Assembly (NCBI RefSeq): GCF_033958435.1
Contig: NC_134138.1
Span: 30,410,598-30,474,597 of the forward strand
Origin: Carettochelys insculpta
Lineage: Eukaryota; Chordata; Testudines; Carettochelyidae
Length of the DNA: 64,000 nt
Direction of reading: 5' to 3'
Made by a program: the position numbers and the translations under genes. Positions 40,640 through 52,090 of the stretch are shown here, piece after piece; positions within the stretch are counted from its first letter, which is position 1, and every line of letters starts with the position of its first letter. The notes under the pieces are model-generated. The model did no database searches, was not told where the DNA came from, and saw nothing but the letters and a program-made list of their open reading frames with translations.

Positions 40640-41600
40640 GAGTTAAGGTATAGAGAAAAGAAGGGGAATCCTGCTGTCACATGTGGGAAGAATGTGTGCC
40701 TTTTGTACCATGGAGGCGTCCTCGGGATGGACTGCAAGACTGTCCTTGCCCTCCTCACCATGTCTGTGGCCCCAGTGAGGGGAGGCTGGGCAACAGGGTG
40801 AGGAGGTGGCATAATTGTGAGTTCCGTGGTGGGTGGCCTTCTGCAGTTTCAGCATGGACTGCAGGATGTTGGTTTGCTCCTTGGCAGCTGTGAGGAACTC
40901 TGCCGAATCCTGGTTCTTGTATTGCAGCATGCTTTGCTGCCATTGCTGGGTCTGCTTTCTGTCTGCAGTGCTCCTCCTGGGCCTCTTGCAGCTGCTGCAG
41001 TTTGAGGTCTTGCTTTGTTCTTTTCCTGCAGCGCATCACAGTAAACCTGTGACTCCTACTCATGCTGCTTTTCGAAGACACTCAAGGTCAAAATTTAGAT
41101 ACACATTTAAAATGTGACACGATGTACAGACCCATACAATGAATGGGTGTCCGTTTGACAATCACTGCAACTTTTGATTTCCCAGGCCACTTTTAACTTC
41201 TTAAAGATGACAATGAATCAATCTCTGCATAACAGAAGCTATGGGTTCTCCAGACCATTGCATTGCAGACATGGTAAGATCCTGGCAGCTCAGAGGAAGC
41301 AGGGATGGAAACAATGCCCTTTAAAACGTAAAGTGCAGAAAAAAACTTTCTCTGTGTCTTTCTCCTGTGCAAGGAAAAATGCCATATAAAGCAGGGAAAG
41401 CCTGTGTTGGACATGCCAATGTCTGGACATAGGATCCACATAGCCCAGAAGCCATGTGGTGTGGGGCAGGGGCTGAGCCTCCTCACCTTCCTCATCATCC
41501 TCTGTCTCCTCCTCATCTGTGCTGCTGTCACTGGAGAGCCAAATATGGTCCCCTGAGGGGAGACATTGTAATGTGAGGCATTGTGGGATACCTCTGGGAT
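40640..41600 (-). pseudogene. Harbinger Myb/SANT-like partner protein, broken
   Basis: Minus-strand text includes an acidic stretch (about 41470-41520), AGKEQSKTSNCSSC-like and QKADPAMAAKHAAIQ readings, and DSAEFLTAAKEQTNILQSML, a coiled-coil-like C-terminus typical of the DNA-binding partner encoded beside HARBI1-type transposases. Stops and frameshifts separate the pieces. Identification rests on position and resemblance. Confidence 0.5.
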
Positions 41601-42128
41601 ACCTCTAGAGGACAATAAAACCAATTTAAAGTAATGCTGTTTCTACAATAGCATTCGTTCGACCTTTCAAATTCAAACTTGGTGTTACACCACTTGAGAA
41701 GGGCAGCGTGAGAAAGTCAAACATAGCACACATTAAAGTCGGCCTAATGGTATTCGCAGTGAAGACAGTCATGTAGTAAAATAGAGCTAAGTGCCTTAAA
41801 ATCAACTTTATGCTTTAGTGTAAACAAAGCCATACACTCCCTGGAACCACATTTCTGACTGCTGCCTCAGGCTTTTATTCTTCTGCTGGAGATATAAGAA
41901 ATTAAATTCCTTCTAATTTACTAGATGAGCAGGAGGGAGAGCTCCTTCAGAAGAAACTTTAAAAATCAAAGTTTGCCTGCCAGTATCATAAAAGACCCCA
42001 TCGCAGGTCACATTAAGTAAGGTTTTCTCTGGTGTCTATCCAAGGACCTTACAGCACGCTGTGACCCAACTGCTGCTTTTACCCGAACTAGAAGCACTTA
42101 CATTTTGGTGGTGCTGTAAAATATAGTT

Positions 42129-44525
42129 GACACCAGGAAGACGGCAAACTCAGAGAAAGCTGAAAAGTTCAGAGAGACCCTCCAGGAAAATCTGCGCAGT
42201 GGCCCTGGGGGCGCCGATGCGACATCCAAACGGCAACATCTGAGGGATACAGTTTACAACACGGCCTTGTCGGTGTTTGGATGAAGAGCTAGAAACACGA
42301 ACAACTGGTTCGAAGCTAACTCCAATGAGATGATTCCAGTCATTGAAAAGAAGCACGCTGCACTCCTGGACTACAAACGCTCACCGAGCCAGAGTACCCA
42401 GCAAGCTCTTAGAGAGGCCAGAAGAACAGTTCAGCAGACAGCCAGGCACTGTGCCAACAACCACTGGCTCCAGCTATGCAGCAGCATCCAGACCTGTGCC
42501 GATTTTGGTAATCTCAGAGGAATGTACGAGGGTATGAGGAAGGCATTAGGACCCACCCAGAACAAGATGGCACCTCTGAAATCCAAATCTGGTGAAGTCA
42601 TCGCTGACAAAGCCAAACAGATGGAGCGCTGGGTTGAGCATTACTCCGAGCTGTACTCACGCGAGAACGTTGTGGTTGACGCAGCCCTCAATGCTGTTGA
42701 GCTCCTACCAGCAATGGACAAACTGGATCAAGAACCGACTGTGGATGAACTGAAGAGAGCCATCGACAGCACTGCAGCAGGAAAGGCCCCTGGTCAGGAC
42801 GGTATACCACCAGAGGTAATCAAATGTGCCGTGGACACACTCCTGGAACCCCTACATGAGCTACTGTGCCTGTGCTGGAAAGAGGGTGAGGTTCCACAGG
42901 ATATGCGCGACGCTAACATTGTAACGTTGTATAAGAACAAAGGAGACAGAAGCGACTGCAACAACTACCGTGGAATCTCCCTCCTAAGCGTCACTGGTAA
43001 ACTGTTTGCTCACGTCATCCTTGGCAGACTCCAGAAGATTGCTGAGAGGGTGTACCCCGAATCGCAGTGCGGATTCCACGCAGAGAGGTCTACCATTGAC
43101 ATGGTCTTCTCTCTAAGGCAGCTGCAGGAGAATTGCAGGGAGCAGAGGAAGCCACTCTACACAGCCTTCATCAACCTGATCAAGGCCTTTGACTTGGTCA
43201 GCAGGGATGGTCTGTTCAAACTGCTCCACAAGATAGGCTGTCCTCCATGGTTACTCAAGATGATCCAGTCATTCCACAAAGACATGAGAGGAACCATCCA
43301 ATATGACGGCGCATTATCGGATGCTTTCAGAATCAGGAGCAGCGTCAAACAAGGATGCGTGCTTGCTCCGACATTGTTCGGGATTTTCTTTGCACTCCTC
43401 CTGAAGCATGCCTTTGGATCTTCAACAGAGGGCATCTTGCTGCACACAAGATCTGATGGGAAACTGGTTAACCTTGCAAGGCTGAAAGCTAAGTCTAAGG
43501 TGCGGGAAGTCCCCATCAGAGACATGCTGTTCTCAGACGATGCTGCTGTAGTGTCTCACACAGAAGACCAGCTTCAAAAACTGCTGGATCAGTTCTCCAA
43601 AGCGTGCAAGGACTTTGGGCTTACCATCAGCCTAAAGAAGACAAATGTACTCAGTCAGGATGTTGCTGAATCCCCATCAATTAGCATTGACAACTATATG
43701 TTAGAGGTCGTCCACGAGTTCGTTTACCTCAGGTTCACCATCACTGACACCCTGTCGTTGGACACTGAGCTAAATAGGAGGATCGGAAAAGCGGCCACAA
43801 CTCTGTCCAGACTCAGCAAGAGAGTGTGGAATAACAACAAGCTGCACACTCACACCAAAATGCAAGCCTACAGAGCCTGCATCCTCAGCACCCTCCTTTA
43901 TGGCAGCGAGACTTGGACCCTGTATGCCCGTCAGGAAAAGAGGCTGAACGTCTTCCACTTGCGCTGCCTGAGGCGCATCCTTGGAATATCATGGAAGGAC
44001 AGAGTGACCAACACCGCCGTCCTCGAGCAAGCTGGAATCCCAACCATGCACACCCTCGTCAGGCAGCGTCGACTCTGCTGGCTTGGCCACGTCCACAGAA
44101 TGAATGATGGAAGGATTCCAAAAGACATCCTGTATGGTGAGCTAGCCTCTGGCAAAAGACCTCCCGGACGCCCCCAGTTGAGCTACAAAGATGAGTGCAA
44201 GAGAAACCTCAGAGAGGTAGACATTGAGCTGGATAACTGGGAAGATCTAGCAGATGACTGCAGCAGATGGGGGCAGGGGTTACACAAGGGCCTTCAGAAG
44301 GGCGAGATGAAGATCAGATAGCTAGCAGAGGAGAAGCGAGCACACAGAAAGCACACTAAGGACTTGCCAGACACCCACTACATCTGCAAGAGATGCAGCA
44401 AGGACTGTCACTCTCGTGTGGGTCTTCATAGTCACAATAGACACTGTAAGTGAAGTCCTCAGTTGAAACTTTAAAGGGCGCTATCCATAGTCTATGCAGA
44501 CTGAAGGATGCCTACTACTACTACT
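42129..44525 (+). mobile_element. Young 5'-truncated non-LTR retrotransposon
   Basis: A perfect 11 bp target duplication AAAATATAGTT (42118-42128 and 44526-44536) bounds the insert. It starts within the region before the reverse transcriptase and ends in a short ACT-repeat tail (near 44511-44526) rather than poly-A. The long open frame and intact duplication show recent arrival. Clade uncertain; the short tandem tail would fit RTE-like or CR1-like groups, but the sequence is clearly distinct from the CR1 copies here. Confidence 0.9.
42330..44321 (+). CDS. LINE reverse transcriptase ORF (663 codons), probably inactive
   Basis: Non-LTR reverse transcriptase. By family pattern: a linker (to about residue 130), KAPGQDGIPPEVIKC (about 152), the NYRGISLLSVTGK block (about 212), ESQCGFHAERSTIDMVF (about 246), motif A AFINLIKAFD (about 281), SSVKQGCVLAPTLFGIFF (about 340), motif C FSDDAAVV (about 402), then RRILGISWKDRVTN and RRLCWLGHVHRM near the end. 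Motif A normally has Asp where this copy has Asn (FIN for FID), and motif C has FSDD for FADD; the Asp change should abolish activity. The frame also runs upstream of the first Met past a stop near 42283. A TAG at 44319-44321 cuts off a C-terminal finger that stays in frame to TGA at 44451-44453 (YICKRCSKDCHSRVGLHSHN). Confidence 0.85.
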   Translation: MIPVIEKKHAALLDYKRSPSQSTQQALREARRTVQQTARHCANNHWLQLCSSIQTCADFGNLRGMYEGMRKALGPTQNKMAPLKSKSGEVIADKAKQMERWVEHYSELYSRENVVVDAALNAVELLPAMDKLDQEPTVDELKRAIDSTAAGKAPGQDGIPPEVIKCAVDTLLEPLHELLCLCWKEGEVPQDMRDANIVTLYKNKGDRSDCNNYRGISLLSVTGKLFAHVILGRLQKIAERVYPESQCGFHAERSTIDMVFSLRQLQENCREQRKPLYTAFINLIKAFDLVSRDGLFKLLHKIGCPPWLLKMIQSFHKDMRGTIQYDGALSDAFRIRSSVKQGCVLAPTLFGIFFALLLKHAFGSSTEGILLHTRSDGKLVNLARLKAKSKVREVPIRDMLFSDDAAVVSHTEDQLQKLLDQFSKACKDFGLTISLKKTNVLSQDVAESPSISIDNYMLEVVHEFVYLRFTITDTLSLDTELNRRIGKAATTLSRLSKRVWNNNKLHTHTKMQAYRACILSTLLYGSETWTLYARQEKRLNVFHLRCLRRILGISWKDRVTNTAVLEQAGIPTMHTLVRQRRLCWLGHVHRMNDGRIPKDILYGELASGKRPPGRPQLSYKDECKRNLREVDIELDNWEDLADDCSRWGQGLHKGLQKGEMKIR

Positions 44526-44574
44526 AAAATATAGTTTGTGGAGGGCTTTGCTTCTCTTCAGTTAGGCTGTGTCT

Positions 44575-44846
44575 ACACTACAAAAATAACTTTGAAGTTG
44601 CTTACTTCGAAGTACAACTTCAAAGTAAGCAACTTCAAAGCTGAGTGTCTATACACACCCTACTTTGAAGTTAAATGAAGTAGGGCACTACTCCATTACC
44701 AGGAATGGAGTGAGGACTTCAAAGTTGGGCTTCCTAGTTAACTTTGAGGTAAGGGAAAAACGTATGTAGACACTCTGCTGGCTACTTTGAAGTCGTGCCT
44801 AATTTCGAAGTTAACTTCGCAGTTAGTTCCTAGTGTAGACACCACC
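44575..44846. mobile_element. Harbinger-type MITE with TTCGAAGT palindromes
   Basis: Left GGCTGTGTCTACACTA and right (reverse complement) GGTGGTGTCTACACTA are inverted ends. Subterminal CTTACTTCGAAGTA and GAAGTTAACTTCG palindromes match the ends of the 31.5 kb element. Confidence 0.75.
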
Positions 44847-45225
44847 TATGTTTGAGTAGAAAATATTCACATTTTCAAACCCATCCTAAAGAAGAGTCCA
44901 ACACACATGTGGTTATACCTGTTGTTCAGTGTTCCATCTGTGCTTAAGTAATATTTCTGGACTGGCTCAATTCATCAAGATTTATGTTTAGAAATATTTG
45001 GCAGGATGCTAAGGGAAGATGGAAGAAACTTCATTCTGTGAGACCAAAAAAGGGTTGTTTTGCTCCATTTGGCTACGGTCTCCTTTTCTTCTATGCTGCT
45101 GTCATCCCATGACTAGAAGATCTTCCCCAGTCCAAGTCACTAATCCAACAATTACCAGGAAAGAAAACTATACTTTCCATGAGACTCAAAACAAGTGATT
45201 TTAATTATTCAAGCTAATTAATTCC

Positions 45226-45335
45226 AAAGCAAACTGCAAAGAGTTGCAAAGGACCTCACAAAACTGAGGGACGGGGGAACAAAATGGTAGATGACATTGG
45301 ATGCTGATAAATGTAAAGTAATGCACATTACCCAC
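45226..45335 (+). mobile_element. CR1 internal fragment
   Basis: GGACCTCACAAAACTGAGGG through ATGCTGATAAATGTAAAGTA parallels CR1 text at 1540-1615. Short and decayed. Confidence 0.6.
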
Positions 45336-46586
45336 CGCTGACATTGTGTTTTCCATTAAAAATTAACCAAAAAGATAAATAGGCACTGCCTCCCCCAGAA
45401 GGCACAAAACTCTCCAACAGGCGTGATGCGTTCAGCTTGTGCAGGGGTTCAGCCAATTAACCCCAGGTGAAGTACAAAGTGTGGGGTAGGCAAGGAAGGT
45501 GCAGGGAAGGCTGTACCTCTCCCACCTCACTAAGCAGTCTGCAGATGTCTTTTGTCCCTCCTAGCATGACAGCCATGCTCTGCCCACATGCAAATGCATG
45601 GGGCGCTGGCCACTCTTCTCTTCTCCCTCCCCAGCTCAAGGCAGAGACAGCAGGGCAGGGCTGACTTGGTTATTTACCCTTGCTCCAGCCCCACAGACCT
45701 GCACCAGGTGCCCAAGCATACGCAGGAGAGCTGTCTGTATTAACTTTTAAAAACTTTTAACCTACTTCTAACTTTAAGGCACCTCTCAGGTGCCAGCACT
45801 CATTAAAACCCAGCCCTGCTCACAGCTCCCTTGTAGCCAGAGTGGTTTTGACAGCAACCTGTCTCAGATATTTCTTTTGCTTGTGTACTCAGAACACAGC
45901 GTTCCAAACTCTGCCCTGTCTTTCAGTCTCCCACTCTCTGCAGAGCCTTTGAGGTGCTTTCAGTGGTTGTTCTTAACAATTCTCTGCAGTAATTAATACA
46001 ACAGGCCATGTCCTAATTCTACAGGGCCGTTCATCACTCAACTGAGAGAGCCTAACTCTTTGTATAAAATTTTCTGAGATTATCCTTCTGGCTCCAGCAT
46101 TTGTCATTCTGCATTGCAAATGGCATTTCAGTGAGCTCCTCTATTCCCAAAGGGGTGTGACTTATCAGAGTCGGAATCAGATAATGGTGAGAGACAGCAG
46201 TTCCCAAGAATGGGCTTATCTGTTTCAGATTGCATGATTATATAAATTGGTTTTTAGATACAGACTATAAATGCAATTAATTCCCTCAGGATTACATTTG
46301 TTAATGCGATCGAAATTAATCTTGAGTGGTAGAAATAACTGGCTGCTTCATGTTATTCATTTTTCATGGAAAAATTTGTTAAAGTATCCATTACAAAAAA
46401 CAAAAACAAAAACAAAAACAAACCAAAACCAAGACAAACAAACCAAAACAAAAACCCTCCCCCAAATCTCTTAACAGAATTTAAATAATTCATTTTTTAA
46501 CCCACAATGGTCTGGAACAGAAATTTCTTACTGGAAACCATTGCCACAGATGTGGATTCATTAGTAACTAAAAGAAAGCATATACA
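45336..46586. other. Intergenic with one simple repeat
   Basis: No gene recognised. An AAAAC-type simple repeat occupies about 46396-46455. Confidence 0.5.
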
Positions 46587-46601
46587 GGTTGAACTTCTCT
46601 A

Positions 46602-47085
46602 AAGCCACATCTACACATGCCCCTCCCTTTCAGAAGGGGCACGTAGATGAAGCAGGTCAAAAATGCTAATGAGGTGCTGATATGAATATTCTGTGCTTCA
46701 TTTGCATAATGATGGTCACCCAGAGCATCGAACGTGCTGCTTTAGAGTTGTACATGGGGTTCCTTCAGAAGGAAATCCTGATTTTGAGAGCACCCTTCCT
46801 CCCAGAGTTTGTTTGTTTGTTTTTTTGTGAACCTCATTCTACAAGGAATAGCACCTACTTCAAAACAGGGCTGTGCAGACAGGAAACAGAGCCTACTTCA
46901 AAATAAACCATAGTGCATCCAAGGGCTCTATTTCAAAATAGGTTCTAGTGTGTGTAAATGCTGTATTTCAAAATGCTATTTCAAAATGCATTTTGTGTGT
47001 AGCAGGGTTATTTTGATATAAACTATTCTGGAATAACTCTTTTGGAATAGCTTATTTTGGAATAGTGCTGCTGTGTAGACATTCC
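46602..47085. mobile_element. Harbinger-type MITE
   Basis: Flanked by CTA on both sides (46599-46601 and 47086-47088). Left end AAGCCACATCTACACATG, right end CTGCTGTGTAGACATTCC. Interior rich in TTTCAAAATA and TTTTGGAATAG motifs. Confidence 0.65.
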
Positions 47086-47262
47086 CTAATCCAGCACTCT
47101 TTCATATGGAAACATCCATAATCCATCATGGTTTTAGTTAGCTGGATGACCACATCATGGGTGTGGCCAAATTTTCTGTAATCCCATAAAGTTTGTTTAC
47201 AGCCACCAGTCCTGGCTCTCAGTGGTCAGTGCTGTTATTTAGCTATAATTTACCCCTAAATG

Positions 47263-47803
47263 GGGGTGTATGGGGTGTCCAGGGAGGGGTAGCACCTCTG
47301 GTGTGGGGACTTATCATGTCTCTTCGGGGCAGTTTGTGCACCTGGCACCCAGATCTCACCTGTGGCTCCAAGAAGCTGTAGCATGCAGCGGCCACCCCGA
47401 TAAACGACTTTGACAGGCAGGCTAAACCTGCGGTGAGAGAGGGAATTGCCTATCCCAGCATGCAAGGTTGGCCCCGGTGGACTGGGCAGATGAGGTCAGC
47501 AACAAGATCCAACGAGCAGGAAGGCAGTTCTGCAACCGTCTGTGGAGAGTGAAGGGCATGACAAGGCACCAAAGATGGCATGGCCATCCACCGCAGCCTA
47601 GGAAGTCCCAGCTGTGATGACTTTTCGTACCACTAGAACCAGGTTTCTGAGGTCGAGAGAGTGGAACTGCTCCTGTGCAACGGATTTTCCATTTTAAACA
47701 TTCTCCCGCACAGGTTCTTTGCATATATCTATATCTATAGCTGTATCTATATCTATATCTATATATGACATCATCATCGGACATGATGGACTACCTATAT
47801 ATG
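47263..47803 (+). mobile_element. Retroposon-like insert with TATATC tail
   Basis: 541 bp flanked by a perfect 10 bp duplication CCCCTAAATG (47253-47262 and 47804-47813). Ends in a TATATC-type short tandem repeat and GGACATGATGGACTACC, comparable with the GACTGAAGGATGCCTACTAC end of the LINE at 42.1-44.5 kb. A non-autonomous partner of that LINE is possible (inference). No ORF. Confidence 0.65.
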
Positions 47804-47952
47804 CCCCTAAATGTCTTCTAAGAGCCCAGTAAGCAGTGCAAGTGATGATAATGTGCTGGACAATATTGTCCTCCTGTGGCCTGGCAAATTGTGTCATTTG
47901 GCACCAGTCAGGTCCTGAGGATGCTGGATGAGAAAGGTTCAGCCTGTAGCAA

Positions 47953-48620
47953 CAACCATTTAATTTAGGGAGACCTGGTTTTCTGAACAGCAAACAGGGG
48001 ATCAGGATTGCTGCACTCTGAGCCAGCCCTGGTCAAAGGACTAATTTCATTAGGCAGCTGTGGGACATTTCCTAGGATTGGGCTTTGGGGCCTGAGGACT
48101 GGTCTACACCTAAACTGACCACATATTGCAATCTTCTGGAAGATACCAGCGACATTGACAGCCAGCAGTCTATACCATCTGAAGGCCCTGATCCAAGGAG
48201 TTTGCACTGATTGTATGTATATTATTTCTTTTACCATTTTAACTCTCTGCTCTTTCTTTTCTCTCATAAATAAACTGTTAGATATTAGATACTTAAAGGC
48301 TGACAAGAGCATGAGAATTAGCTAATCTCTGGGGATTAGAGGATCCTCTGTGTGATGGAACTGGTTTTCTGTAACTTCTCATCCTGGAATCCAGTATCTG
48401 GGTGATGAAGCAGGTACTTGAATACCTAAGAAGACTTCATCTTTGACTTCTTGTTAACCAGTTCAGTGAAAGAAGTTTATTTTTCTTACTGACTTGGTAT
48501 AAGTTCTCAGCCGTTTGTCCTGAATCTGGTATTCTCAGCAGTCACCTACACAGTGACCGGGCGCAATTACTCCTTCATTTGAAGGGCAGGAATAAAAGTT
48601 GCACTGGCAAGAGGTAAAGT
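47953..48620. other. Unassigned segment upstream of the env relic
   Basis: No ORF. Contains AATAAA near 48269 and again near 48593. It may be retroviral leader or LTR-derived DNA, but I cannot show it. Confidence 0.3.
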
Positions 48621-50081
48621 ATGCAGTTTTGTCGAGCTGCTGCATATGGCTCTTTAACTAGTGTAGTTAAATACTGCAGCTACAGAGAACGACAGGCTTT
48701 TATAGAAGCAATGACTGGTGGAACAAGAGTGACATATTCAAGTGGGAACCACCATGGTTCGACGATGGCAACCTTCAACACCACAACCTCCGGAATAACT
48801 CTGGGGGGAGGTACTGGGCGTGGCGTTGCTATTGGCAACCCACGGTATGGGGCCAGCTATTGGAATATATCTCGGAAGTTTCACAGGAAGTTTACCCTAT
48901 CTGTTTTGAGAATGAGAATGGTACTGGTCCCTACTGAGGATGGCTTAAGGATCAGCAGTGCACCCACATCACAGCTTTTAATAAGAAGTTAGAATCATGG
49001 ACCTCTACGTAGAGGAAGATAGTGAGTTAGAAAATGAGTATGTAAATTGCTGGGGAAACAGCATCAACGTATCCCTCTGTGGCATGATGCTCTATGGTAT
49101 TGGTAATGCTACAATTGCCCCTTTAAAGTTTAAGAAATATACCGAGAGCCAAGCATGGTACAATAACTCTTTGTTCCTAGTTTTAAGAACTGGGCAATTG
49201 TATAACCGCACGCTAGTAACCAACAATACTTTGTACGACAGCCAACGTGCTAAAGCCAATCTCTTCCAAACAGGCCATATTTTACAGGACATACTATTTT
49301 CCTTGCACTGTGAGGTCACTAATGATAGCTACTGGGCCGCCTACAATGCTCCAAACAAAAGAATGGGTGGAAAGGGGTGGTTTAAGGGACCCTACTACCC
49401 TATTTTAGATAGGGAGCCTGGCCTATTTTTCAGCTGTGGGAGCAAAGCCTATAAGTACCTCCCAGTAAACTGGCGAGGTCAATGCTCATTGAGACATGCC
49501 GTTGCTGGGGGGCTTACAGTACACCTGCATATTACAGCTCCAGGTATAACCAACCTTGGAAGCTCTTTACATTGAGCATCCAGGCAAGCCAGAGCTGAAA
49601 ACCCCCTTGTTAAATGGCTGACTGGTTTTCATCAGTTTGCCCATGCATTCCTACCCTGGCTTGGAGTAGCAGAACTCTAACAGGCATTAGTTAATGTCTC
49701 ACAGAAGGTGGAAAAGTCACTAAATCACACTGCCCATGCAGTAGGCCTGCTTAATGAGCAAATACAATCAGTAGCTCGCTTTGCTTTACAAAATTGAGTA
49801 GCTTTGGATGCTGTTTTAGCCCAGTGGGGGGTGTATGTGCTGTCATTAATGAATCATGTTGCTTTTATGTAAATTGGTCTGGAGCAGTTCAACAAGATGT
49901 ATCTGCTATTAAGGATGCGGTTAAGGTATTGCATGTTGTCGCAGAGGACGGAATAATTTCATGGCTAGATTGGCTAGCCCAGCATTTAGGATTCACTATA
50001 ACCCCATTTTTACATTCTATTATTAATACTGCATTAACCATTTTAATTGTTATTTTTTTGTATTATTCTCTGTATTGTTAA
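48621..50081 (+). pseudogene. Endogenous retrovirus envelope gene, broken
   Basis: Retroviral surface and transmembrane glycoprotein remains. The surface part lies in at least two frames up to about 48990, then an open stretch 48997-49575 with several N-x-S/T glycosylation sites and conserved-looking cysteines. Stops follow near 49575-49680. The transmembrane part (about 49770-50081) contains a C-x6-CC motif (CAVINESCC), the hallmark of gammaretrovirus-like envelopes, preceded by an LQN..ALDAVLAQWG region in another frame. A hydrophobic membrane segment comes just before the stop. The frame break sits at a G run near 49825-49832. No gag or pol was found upstream. It cannot make a complete envelope. 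Confidence 0.8.
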
Positions 50082-50282
50082 ATGCTTAATTGCCTTAGCA
50101 ATCTCACCTGCAGAAGTTCAGTTTTTGGTGTTGCCCAGAGATCCTAACCAGTCCCCCGATCACAAAACATTTGATCAGGCTAGTCCTGTAAGGTGATTTT
50201 AGTTTCCTCCAAGGAGGGCAAGAGGTGCTGGCATCACCACCACCTTGTGTCCTGGAACGATGTGGCGTATCAGGGGGTGGAA

Positions 50283-51060
50283 TGTAGCCAGACAAACTCC
50301 CCCACCCCCTCCTCTCACTGTAACTACTTCAAGGCACCAGATGTGCTGAGTCGTCGAAACCATGGGAAGCACAGAAGAATAGACAAAGGGAGTAACAGGC
50401 TGTTCCCGGAGCCAGGGGCCTCAGGCTACCCTTGAACTGTACTGATAGTGATACGCTCACATAACTTTCCAGGGGAGGAATCCTATGCCCGTGTGAAAAG
50501 AATGTTCTGTCTTAATGATTTGGCTAACATTCGGCTATCTTCACCAAACAAATGCAGATTAATCTAGTAACCATCTTTTGAGACTAGCATCACTGAGACA
50601 TACCAGCACAACTGGTGTTAAGGAAGATGTGTGTGTGACCCAAGGGGTATAAAGTAGGGCCTAGCAGCAGACATGAGCTGAGCTGCAATTGCCTGACCTG
50701 CTGGTCAGAACGGGCCTTTGCCTCGCAAGGTAAGGGGACGCCCTCCTTGTACTCTTCTTCCCGAGGGATTGAGTGACAGACGCTGGCAACGCTGGAGTCG
50801 GATGATGCAGGGGTGAGAATTATACCTGCTATGTATTATTTTGCGTGCATTTAATAGGTTAAGTGTCGTTGTTGTTGTTGTTGTTGTAACTAAAGTTAAG
50901 TTGTAACTAAAGTTAAGTTTAACAGTCTAAATTACCTGTAAGTTGACATCTCTTACATGCTAAACTTTTCACTGTAATAAATCGTAGTAACCACTACACT
51001 AAGCCTGACTCCTCCAGTGATTGCATCGAGCCATACACAACCAAAGAACCCTAGCCGGCT
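50283..51060 (+). mobile_element. Probable 3' LTR of the endogenous retrovirus
   Basis: A purine run AGGGGGTGGAA (polypurine tract) immediately precedes TGTAGCC at 50283, the expected LTR start. A TATA-like GGGTATAAAGTAGGG at about 50645 and AATAAA at 50976-50981 give the U3-R-U5 order. The 3' end is not fixed; no second LTR was found. A TGT microsatellite and a 17 bp tandem duplication lie near 50865-50920. Confidence 0.65.
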
Positions 51061-52090
51061 TCTGGCTAATTAACTCCTTAGGTGGTGCTAATGTGCTGGA
51101 AACTGGGCATTGAGTTTGGCTGCCTGCCAAGGGGCAAACTCCTGGGGCATCCGTCAGCCACCCTGGCTGCCTGCTGCGAAGAGACAGTCTGTCCTAGCAG
51201 TTAAAGACTCAGATGTAAAAGGGACTCCTTCTGGCACTAAGTACTACCTCGATCAGCCACCCCTTTAGTGTCAGCTAACAGCTGTCCATTTTCTCACGCT
51301 GTGGGCAGTCCCCTCTTTCCTCTTCAGAAACTATCCTTCCCCCATTCTACCACTTCCTCGCAATATCTGGGAATGCCCCTTCTCTTTCAAGAGGCCTCCC
51401 CCAGCCTGATACCACAGGCACACTGTAGCAAGAGCTCAGAAGGGACAGAGCAGCTGTCCAGTCCTGCTGGCTCAACTGCAGAAGCCAGGAAGAGGCTGGT
51501 TGGAAAGAAGACTCCCCTGAGCACTGCTCAGCTCAGACACAAGAGGCAAACGGGCTCAGGTGCCAGTGATCAATCTCCCTCTTCCTCCTGGAGATGCAGA
51601 GCCGGTGATGTGGGCCAGCTCCATTTGAAGCTTGTGGGATGAGCTGCAGGGCTGGAGAAAAGGCCACTGTGGCCAGACCTGGGTTTCTCACTTGCATGGG
51701 TAAGAAATGTTGCTGGGACATTAATGGTCCTTTTGTGCAGCTAGACTATGTCACAAAGGAAGCTCAGAAAAACTTAACAGGCCAGACAAGCAAGAATGTT
51801 TTAATTCATAGTGAGGCCAGCTCTACACATAAACCTTAGCTTGACCTAGCTATCTCACTTACGGGTTTGAAAAACTCACATACCTGACCAGATATAGCTA
51901 AGCATTCCTAAGACAAAGTGTAGATGGGAAGAAGAATTCTGTCAACTTAGCTACCATCTCTTGAGGTGGGGATTCACAGTACTAGAACTATAGCAAATGT
52001 CTATGCTACAGTGGCACATCAGCCACACTGCAACAGTGCTACTGTACTGTTTGTAGTGTAGGTGCATTCACAGACTTTTTCAAGACACGA
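51061..52090. other. Intergenic, nothing recognised
   Basis: Moderately GC-rich, possibly including the end of the LTR. No gene recognised. Confidence 0.45.

Larger units (their letters stand above)
38989..41832. mobile_element. Full-length degenerate Harbinger transposon
   Basis: Ends read GGCTACATCTACATCATGAA and, as reverse complement of the right end, GGCTTTGTTTACACTAAAGC; both run into a GTTGA-containing subterminal segment. Between them lie the two genes of a Harbinger element: a HARBI1-like transposase on the plus strand and a Myb/SANT-type partner on the minus strand, converging. No target duplication could be fixed. It may be a relative of the autonomous source of the many MITEs here. 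Confidence 0.75.
46587..47952. repeat. Unnamed interspersed repeat, copy 2, split by two insertions
   Basis: Pieces 46587-46601, 47086-47262 and 47804-47952 together match the repeat at 4026-4333 in order. The gaps are a MITE and a retroposon-like insert, each with its own target duplication. Confidence 0.75.
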
